From the NCBI GenBank assembly GCA_051418055.1, contig JBPRGH010000135.1:1-64000 (forward strand): DNA of 64,000 bases, given 5' to 3'. Below, in pieces: positions 58,656-64,000 of this stretch. The notes below the pieces were generated by a model that saw only the letters and a program-made list of their open reading frames with translations, was not told the DNA's origin and searched no databases. Position 1 is the stretch's first letter. The number at the start of each line of letters is the position of its first letter. The DNA is from JBPRGH01 sp051418055. GTDB taxonomy: Bacteria; Bacteroidota; Bacteroidia; Cytophagales; Cyclobacteriaceae. Made by a program: the position numbers and the translations under genes.

Positions 58656-59443
58656 TGAATTACATGCTGAAAAGAATTCCTGAGCGTACTACTAAACCCA
58701 GGCAATACGGGTTTACTATGGCTATGGATAAAGGCTTAAGCCTTAGAGAAGTAGAAGATTTCATTTCCGCAAGCGCTGATTTTGTGGATATTGTAAAATT
58801 AGGCTGGGGCACCTCGTATGTGACCTCAAACCTGGATAAAAAAATCAAAATATATCAGGATGCTGGTATCCCTGTATACTTTGGAGGTACTTTATTTGAA
58901 GCCTTTATTGTACGTAATCAATTTGATGATTATCGGAAGGCGTTAGATAAGTACGGGCTGAATTTTGCCGAAGTATCGGATGGATCCATTGAGCTCGATC
59001 ATGATAAAAAATGTGATTATATCCGTAAGCTTTCCGAGCAGGTTACGGTACTTTCCGAGGTAGGTTCAAAGGATGCTGAAAAAATTATTCCTCCATATCA
59101 GTGGATCAGCCTTATGCAGGCAGAGCTAGATGCCGGTGCCTGGAAAGTGATTGGAGAGGCCAGGGAAGGTGGTAATGTGGGGCTTTTCCGTCCTACAGGT
59201 GAAGTGAGGTCCGGGCTTGTTCAGGAGATCCTTACAAAAATCCCATTTGAAAAAATATTATGGGAGGCTCCCCAAAAGGCGCAGCAGGTTTGGTTTATCA
59301 AATTATTGGGTGCCAATGTGAACCTGGGCAATATTGCTCCAAATGAAATTATTCCTTTGGAAACTATCAGGTTAGGATTACGTGGAGATACCTTTAACCA
59401 CTTTTTAGATATAGAAGAGGAAGAGCCTACTCCGGCAGAATGA
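58655..59443 (+). CDS. Phosphosulfolactate synthase-like protein (ComA family)
   Basis: This 262-aa protein matches the ComA family: TMAMDKGLSLREVEDF, DFVDIVKLGWGTSYV, GGTLFEAFI, FAEVSDGSIEL and VIGEAREGGNVGLF, a TIM-barrel pattern. ComA adds sulfite to phosphoenolpyruvate to give phosphosulfolactate, first described in coenzyme M synthesis in archaea. Bacteria without coenzyme M keep the enzyme for sulfolactate or other sulfonates. In Bacteroidota it may feed sulfonolipid (capnine-type) or sulfolactate formation. No other pathway gene is adjacent, so the fate of the product is not known. Confidence 0.88.
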   Translation: MNYMLKRIPERTTKPRQYGFTMAMDKGLSLREVEDFISASADFVDIVKLGWGTSYVTSNLDKKIKIYQDAGIPVYFGGTLFEAFIVRNQFDDYRKALDKYGLNFAEVSDGSIELDHDKKCDYIRKLSEQVTVLSEVGSKDAEKIIPPYQWISLMQAELDAGAWKVIGEAREGGNVGLFRPTGEVRSGLVQEILTKIPFEKILWEAPQKAQQVWFIKLLGANVNLGNIAPNEIIPLETIRLGLRGDTFNHFLDIEEEEPTPAE

Positions 59444-60378
59444 AAAGTGTAAAGGATAAGGTCCTGTTATTCTTTAAAGGAATAGGCATGGGTGCCGCTG
59501 ATGTTGTTCCCGGTGTTTCCGGAGGAACTATAGCATTTATTACAGGGATATATGAAGAGCTCCTTTTCTCTATTAAATCTATAGATGGAGAGGCTGTAAA
59601 GCTTCTCTTTAGAGGAAAATTTAAAAGTTTCTGGAATAAAATAAATGGTAATTTTTTATTCTTTTTAGTAAGCGGAATAATAATAAGTTTATTATCTCTG
59701 GCCAGGCTTATTTTATTTCTTCTGGAAAATTATCCCATTCAGCTCTGGTCATTTTTCTTTGGGCTTATCCTTATCTCCGCATTTGTTGTACTGAGAGAGG
59801 TGCGTAAAATTCGTGCTGCTGTATTTGTAGCAGGTGCCATAGGTATTGTGCTTGCGTATTATATTACCACAGCAACACCGGCGGTAACACCTGAAAGCCT
59901 GTGGTTTATATTCCTTTCAGGATGTATTGCAATATGTGCCATGATACTTCCGGGTATATCAGGTTCATTTATATTATTGATCCTGGGCAAATACCAGTAC
60001 ATAATTGAAGCGGTCACCACACTTGATTTGATTGTTTTGGCTGTTTTTGCACTAGGGTGTATAGTAGGTTTGTTGGCATTTGCAAGAGTAATTTCCTGGA
60101 TATTTACCCATTACCATGATATTGCTGTAGCACTACTTTCGGGATTTATTCTAGGGTCTCTAAACAAAGTTTGGCCATGGAAAGAAACTATCACCTACAG
60201 GGTTGATAGTGCGGGTGTTAAGGTTCCTGCAATAACAAAAAGTGTTAGCCCCGGTAGGTATTTTGAAGTAACCGGACAAGATCCTCTGATTGTTGAAGCC
60301 GTCCTTTACGCAGCATTGGGCTTTTTACTTGTTGTGGCTTTTGAAAAGCTGGCGGATTATCTGAAAGAACAGGAATGA
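59440..60378 (+). CDS. DUF368 polyprenyl-phosphate translocase-like membrane protein
   Basis: This 312-aa protein has about eight membrane helices and the DUF368 signatures GMGAADVVPGVSGGTIAFITGIYEELL near the N-terminus and a second inverted copy, CAMILPGISGSFILLILGKYQYI, near residue 170. The two-fold repeat with PGxSGxxxxxxxG suggests internal pseudo-symmetry. DUF368 proteins are proposed undecaprenyl-phosphate flippases that recycle the lipid carrier for wall and polysaccharide synthesis. This fits its place in a polysaccharide-rich operon. It overlaps both neighbours by four bases. Confidence 0.88.
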   Translation: MKSVKDKVLLFFKGIGMGAADVVPGVSGGTIAFITGIYEELLFSIKSIDGEAVKLLFRGKFKSFWNKINGNFLFFLVSGIIISLLSLARLILFLLENYPIQLWSFFFGLILISAFVVLREVRKIRAAVFVAGAIGIVLAYYITTATPAVTPESLWFIFLSGCIAICAMILPGISGSFILLILGKYQYIIEAVTTLDLIVLAVFALGCIVGLLAFARVISWIFTHYHDIAVALLSGFILGSLNKVWPWKETITYRVDSAGVKVPAITKSVSPGRYFEVTGQDPLIVEAVLYAALGFLLVVAFEKLADYLKEQE

Positions 60379-61130
60379 GTATCGTTTATGGTCTTATAGG
60401 TAAAAAATTAAGCCATTCCTTCAGTAAAAAATATTTCACTGATAAATTTAAACGCGAAGGTTTGGATAATCATAAATACGAGTTATTTGAGCTACCTTCA
60501 GTCGATCATTTTCCAGGCCTAATACGGTCAAATGCCGCAATAAAAGGATTAAATGTCACAATTCCATATAAAACTGCTGTAATTCCCTATCTTACAGTTC
60601 TTGATGATGCAGCAAAAAATATTGGCGCTGTAAATACTATAAAAATTAAAGACCAACGTTTAATTGGTTTTAATACTGATGCATTTGGATTTGAAAGATC
60701 TTTATTGGAAAAAATTTCCATAAATAATATTTCTTCAGCACTAATATTAGGTACTGGCGGAGCTTCTAAAGCTGTACAGTATGTTATGGAAAAAATTAAA
60801 TTACCTTATCAACTGGTAAGCAGGATAAATTCAGGTTCAACAATTAGTTATGCAGAATTACATGCAGATCATTTAGTAAAAGAATCAACTCTGATTATCA
60901 ATACCACACCTTTGGGGATGTTTCCCAATTTGGAGGAAAAACCTGACATTCCTTATCATGAGATAACAAAGAACCATATTTTGTTTGATCTCGTTTATAA
61001 TCCGGAGAGAACGGCATTTCTTGAAGAGGGGTTAAAGCGTGGCGCTACTGCTATTAATGGCCTGGATATGCTGTACTATCAGGCCGATCGCGCCTGGGAA
61101 ATATGGAACAACCCTGATTATGAATTTTAA
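60375..61130 (+). CDS. aroE: Shikimate dehydrogenase
   Basis: This 251-aa protein has the AroE substrate and nucleotide motifs: LIGKKLSHSFSKKYF at the N-terminus, GLNVTIPYK with the catalytic Lys near 68, FNTDAFGFERSL, LGTGGASKAVQY as the NADP-binding loop, and GLDMLYYQADRAWEIW at the end. It reduces dehydroshikimate to shikimate in aromatic amino-acid synthesis. It is compact for the family (about 270 aa) but complete. It overlaps DUF368 by four bases and uvrB by 11. Confidence 0.93.
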   Translation: MSIVYGLIGKKLSHSFSKKYFTDKFKREGLDNHKYELFELPSVDHFPGLIRSNAAIKGLNVTIPYKTAVIPYLTVLDDAAKNIGAVNTIKIKDQRLIGFNTDAFGFERSLLEKISINNISSALILGTGGASKAVQYVMEKIKLPYQLVSRINSGSTISYAELHADHLVKESTLIINTTPLGMFPNLEEKPDIPYHEITKNHILFDLVYNPERTAFLEEGLKRGATAINGLDMLYYQADRAWEIWNNPDYEF

Positions 61131-63144
61131 ACTTGTAAGCCCTTACACCCCTACGGGTGATCAGCCAAAGGCAATCGCTGAACTTGTAGATGGTCTAAAT
61201 AATGGAGAAGGTTTTCAGACACTCTTAGGAGCAACAGGTACCGGGAAAACATTTACTATGGCTAATGTTATTGCGCAGGTTAATAAACCCACGCTTGTCT
61301 TATGTCATAATAAAACCCTGGCAGCACAATTGTACGGTGAGTTTAAACAGTTTTTTCCTGAAAATGCTGTTGAGTATTTTATAAGCTACTATGACTATTA
61401 TCAGCCTGAGGCTTACATTCCTACTTCCAATGTATATATTGAAAAAGACCTCTCCATTAATGAGGAAATTGAAAAGCTAAGGCTGAGTGCCACCAGTGCT
61501 TTACTGACAGGCAGAAGAGATGTGATTGTTGTGGCTTCTGTCTCATGTATTTATGGTATAGGAAATCCTGAAGAGTTTGGAAAAAATGTCATCAAACTTA
61601 AAGTTGGAGAGCTTATCCCGCGAAACCGGTTTTTACATTCCCTTGTAGATATTTTATATCATCGTACGGAAGCGGAATTTAAAAGAAGTACTTTCAGGGT
61701 AAAGGGAGATACTGTAGATGTATTCATTGCGTATGATGACTTTGCCTATCGTATTTTTTTCTGGGGAGATGAAATAGAGGCTATTCAGCGTATCGAACCT
61801 TCTACTGGTAAAAAAATATCCGACGAGCAGGCTATCACTATTTTTCCCGCGAATTTATTCGTTACAGGAAAAGACCTGCTGCATCAATCAATGAATGAAA
61901 TTCAGGATGATTTGGTACGTCAGATAAAAATGTTTGAAGAGGACCGCAGGCATCTTGAAGCTAAGCGCGTGCAGGAGAGGACAGAATTTGATCTCGAAAT
62001 GATGCGTGAATTAGGATACTGTTCCGGAATTGAGAATTATTCAAGATATTTTGATCGCAGGACCCCCGGCTCCCGACCATTCTGCCTGCTGGATTATTTT
62101 CCCGACGATTACCTGATGATCATCGATGAAAGCCATGTGACTGTGCCGCAGGTAAGGGCTATGTGGGGTGGTGACAGGTCAAGGAAAATTAATCTTGTAG
62201 ATTATGGTTTTAGGTTACCCTCTGCCCTTGATAACCGTCCGCTTACATTTAATGAATTTGAGGGTATACAAAACCAGGTGGTGTATGTAAGTGCAACACC
62301 ATCGGAATACGAGCTGAGAAAATCCGAGGGTGTTATTGTGGAGCAGATAATTCGTCCTACTGGTCTTCTGGATCCTAAAATTGATGTTCGGCCTGTAAAT
62401 AACCAGATTGATGATCTGCTGGATGAGATCGATGAAACAGTAAAGACAGGTGAGCGGGTACTTGTAACGACGCTAACCAAGAGGATGGCGGAAGAGTTGA
62501 CAAAATTTTTGGAACGTGCAAATATTAAATGTCGCTATATACATTCTGAAGTGGTGCCTTTAGAGCGCGTTGAGATCCTTCGTGAGCTGCGTTTGGGGAT
62601 TTTTGACGTATTGGTAGGGGTAAATTTATTACGTGAAGGACTGGATCTTCCGGAGGTATCACTTGTAGCCATCCTGGATGCAGATAAAGAAGGTTTTCTG
62701 CGTAACCAGCGTTCACTTATCCAAACTATTGGGCGTGCGGCACGGAATGTTAACGGGCGTGTGATCATGTATGCCGATAAGGTGACAGAGTCAATGCGAT
62801 TGGCCATTGATGAGACGGAAAGACGTCGAAAGATCCAGATGGATTATAATATAAAACATAATATCAAGCCCCAGACGATCATCAGATCAAAAGAAGCAAT
62901 TTTAGGCCAGACATCAGTTGCAGATTCTAAAAAGGGCAAGCATCGTTTTTATGTAGAAAAGGAGGATCAAAACATCGCTGCCGATCCGGTTGTTGCATAT
63001 ATGTCTAAGGAACAATTACTTAAAACTATCAATCAGACGCGAACTGCGATGGAGAAAGCGGCTAAAGAGCTGAATTTCATTGAAGCAGCGCGATTGAGAG
63101 ATGAGTTGCTTCAACTGGAAAAATTAGCTAATGAAAAAGATTAA
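61120..63144 (+). CDS. uvrB: Excinuclease ABC subunit B
   Basis: This protein of 674 aa starts at ATG 61120 (MNFKLVSPYTPTGDQ), inside the aroE gene; earlier in-frame starts add an improbable hydrophobic lead. It is a complete UvrB: Walker A GATGTGKT, the beta-hairpin region YYDYYQPEAYIP that clamps DNA, DESH motif, helicase motifs V and VI (GLDLPEVSLVAILDADKEGFL; QTIGRAARN) and the C-terminal UVR domain that binds UvrC. It checks DNA damage in nucleotide excision repair. Confidence 0.96.
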   Translation: MNFKLVSPYTPTGDQPKAIAELVDGLNNGEGFQTLLGATGTGKTFTMANVIAQVNKPTLVLCHNKTLAAQLYGEFKQFFPENAVEYFISYYDYYQPEAYIPTSNVYIEKDLSINEEIEKLRLSATSALLTGRRDVIVVASVSCIYGIGNPEEFGKNVIKLKVGELIPRNRFLHSLVDILYHRTEAEFKRSTFRVKGDTVDVFIAYDDFAYRIFFWGDEIEAIQRIEPSTGKKISDEQAITIFPANLFVTGKDLLHQSMNEIQDDLVRQIKMFEEDRRHLEAKRVQERTEFDLEMMRELGYCSGIENYSRYFDRRTPGSRPFCLLDYFPDDYLMIIDESHVTVPQVRAMWGGDRSRKINLVDYGFRLPSALDNRPLTFNEFEGIQNQVVYVSATPSEYELRKSEGVIVEQIIRPTGLLDPKIDVRPVNNQIDDLLDEIDETVKTGERVLVTTLTKRMAEELTKFLERANIKCRYIHSEVVPLERVEILRELRLGIFDVLVGVNLLREGLDLPEVSLVAILDADKEGFLRNQRSLIQTIGRAARNVNGRVIMYADKVTESMRLAIDETERRRKIQMDYNIKHNIKPQTIIRSKEAILGQTSVADSKKGKHRFYVEKEDQNIAADPVVAYMSKEQLLKTINQTRTAMEKAAKELNFIEAARLRDELLQLEKLANEKD

Positions 63145-63619
63145 TTTATTAATATTTTTACTTCTGTTTACAAGCTTCGGCATTTATGGCCAGGCAACAA
63201 GAGGTATAAATATAAATGAGCAGGATAGGAAGGGGAATTTTATGTTTGGTATTGCCTTTGATGCAATTAAAACAGATTTTGGAGATAGGGTAGGTAATAA
63301 GATCCAGGGAGGGCTGGAGGTTAATTATTTTTTATCACAGAATTTTGGGGTTACCGGAGGTGCAGAAGCATGGTCAGATACTACTGTTAATTACTCAGGC
63401 GTTGTTGGGGTAAGATTTTATCCTTTGAAGAAAATCTTTTTGCGAGCCAGGGGGTTAATAGGAGTAAATGAAATATCCGCAGGAGCCGGATTTAGTATCT
63501 TCCTTAACGAGAGGTGGTCTGCTGAGGGTATGCTTGATGCCTATACAAGTGGAAATGTTGCTGCAAGGATTGGCATAAGTTATCTGCTTGCGAAACAAAA
63601 AAGACATCAACCGTTGTGA
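63131..63619 (+). CDS. Small outer-membrane beta-barrel protein
   Basis: This 162-aa protein has a signal peptide (MKKINLLIFLLLFTSFGIYGQ). The strand-rich mature part has alternating aromatic and small residues (FMFGIAFDAIKTDFG, QGGLEVNYFLSQNFGVTGGAEAW, YSGVVGVRFYPL), typical of eight-strand outer-membrane barrels. The last residues (LAKQKRHQPL) do not end in the usual aromatic, so the barrel may have a short tail. It overlaps uvrB by 14 bases and precedes the HtrA gene by 33 bases. Confidence 0.65.
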   Translation: MKKINLLIFLLLFTSFGIYGQATRGININEQDRKGNFMFGIAFDAIKTDFGDRVGNKIQGGLEVNYFLSQNFGVTGGAEAWSDTTVNYSGVVGVRFYPLKKIFLRARGLIGVNEISAGAGFSIFLNERWSAEGMLDAYTSGNVAARIGISYLLAKQKRHQPL

Positions 63620-63652
63620 CAGGTATTACGTTAACAAATAAAAAAAAGAAAT

Positions 63653-64000
63653 ATGAAAAGAGGACAGGTAATTGTGGCGATGGTTTTTTCATCTTTCTTA
63701 GGTGGTCTGATTGCAGTTTTTCTAATGCTACACTTACTTCCTCAAACAAATTCAACTAACGTCAGGCCGCAATTCGAATCCATAGAAAAAAGGCAGCAGG
63801 TAAATTATCCTTATAAGTTGCCTGAAATCAATGTACCTGAAAACCTCGACTTCACATTTGCTGCTAGTCAGGTCATTCCCGGGGTGGTACATATAAAAGC
63901 ATTATATAGCTCGGGGGAATATAGCTCTAATCCTATGAATGGATTTTATCATAATCCTGCAAGATCTTCGGGCTCCGGAGTTATTGTTTCTGATAATGGA
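63653..64000 (+). CDS. HtrA/DegQ-type periplasmic serine protease (partial, cut by the window end)
   Basis: Only the first 116 codons are in the window. They encode a membrane or signal segment (VAMVFSSFLGGLIAVFLML), a spacer, and the start of a trypsin-like domain: FTFAASQVIPGVVHIKAL and the SSGSGVIVSDNG motif that precedes the catalytic His in HtrA proteins. The catalytic triad and PDZ domains would lie beyond the right edge. HtrA proteases degrade misfolded envelope proteins. Confidence 0.8.
   Translation, partial: MKRGQVIVAMVFSSFLGGLIAVFLMLHLLPQTNSTNVRPQFESIEKRQQVNYPYKLPEINVPENLDFTFAASQVIPGVVHIKALYSSGEYSSNPMNGFYHNPARSSGSGVIVSDNG

Noticed and set aside
1..64000. CRISPR array or cas genes
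   Set aside because: No spaced direct repeats of 24-40 bases with unique spacers and no Cas-like proteins were seen; the tandem repeats found have no spacers.

Overview
ORGANISM. The window reads as a chromosome segment of a Bacteroidota member, most likely Cytophagia/Cytophagales-like. Evidence: a SusC/SusD outer-membrane pair, a DUF6520-MauE gene pair, HisKA_2/LytTR signalling, a CpsB-type (PHP) phosphatase beside a Wzc-type kinase, low GC, A-rich leaders without strong Shine-Dalgarno sequences, and TAnnTTTG-like -7 elements. This is inferred from gene families; no rRNA is present.

LAYOUT. (1) 0.1-7.5 kb, plus strand: an AT-rich defence cassette. It starts with a 93-aa proline-rich repeat protein, followed almost immediately by an E2-E1 fusion and a JAB/JAMM isopeptidase. 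A GNAT-like protein, an unknown helical protein and a Septu-like ATPase + HNH nuclease pair follow. A 21-bp tandem repeat at 100-141 looks like the end of an insertion sequence at the island edge. (2) 7.8-18.5 kb, minus strand: a complete type I restriction-modification locus (hsdM-hsdS-hsdR), a possible HEPN-like protein, and a translationally coupled XRE regulator / DUF6602-type nuclease / NdpA-like operon. (3) 18.5-20.4 kb: a hairpin/terminator leader, a small membrane protein, a one-chain nucleotidyltransferase-HEPN protein and an XRE repressor. (4) 20.4-29.2 kb: a region with pseudoknot-compatible pairing, two stand-alone sigma-region-4-like proteins, SusC, SusD and a thioredoxin-like lipid- or periplasm-targeted protein, then DUF6520, MauE and a Crp/Fnr-type regulator. 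(5) 29.4-35.8 kb: five unrecognised envelope genes. (6) 35.9-38.9 kb: REP sequences with their RAYT transposase and a 245-bp tandem duplication, two small or unknown genes and a 58-aa lipoprotein. (7) 39.3-42.8 kb: a TPR-histidine kinase, a LytTR response regulator and a membrane-anchored TIR protein. (8) 43.4-45.2 kb: a conserved Bacteroidota protein pair and a small DNA-binding-like protein preceded by five 11-bp iterons. (9) 45.4-64 kb, mostly core: tRNA-Arg(CCU), M1 aminopeptidase, serine hydrolase, HflX, then a long compact plus-strand run for exopolysaccharide export and control (GT4, Wza, Wzc, CpsB), epimerase, TPR, ComA-like phosphosulfolactate synthase, DUF368, AroE, UvrB, a small outer-membrane protein and the start of an HtrA protease.

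HOW IT FITS TOGETHER. The first 20 kb is a defence island: protein conjugation, Septu-like nuclease, type I RM, and NTase-HEPN. The most interesting system is the conjugation cassette at 395-2979, which has E1, E2 and JAB activities but no visible beta-grasp ubiquitin-like protein. A disordered proline-rich peptide, duplicated and ending each copy in VGR, occupies the modifier position. The intergenic DNA carries several repeat classes: REP hairpins, degenerate heptamer arrays, a CTCCTTTAGGAG-centred repeat, a palindromic repeat near 49.8 kb and ATACCCAA-type palindromes. All functional calls rest on motif reading only; no database search was possible.
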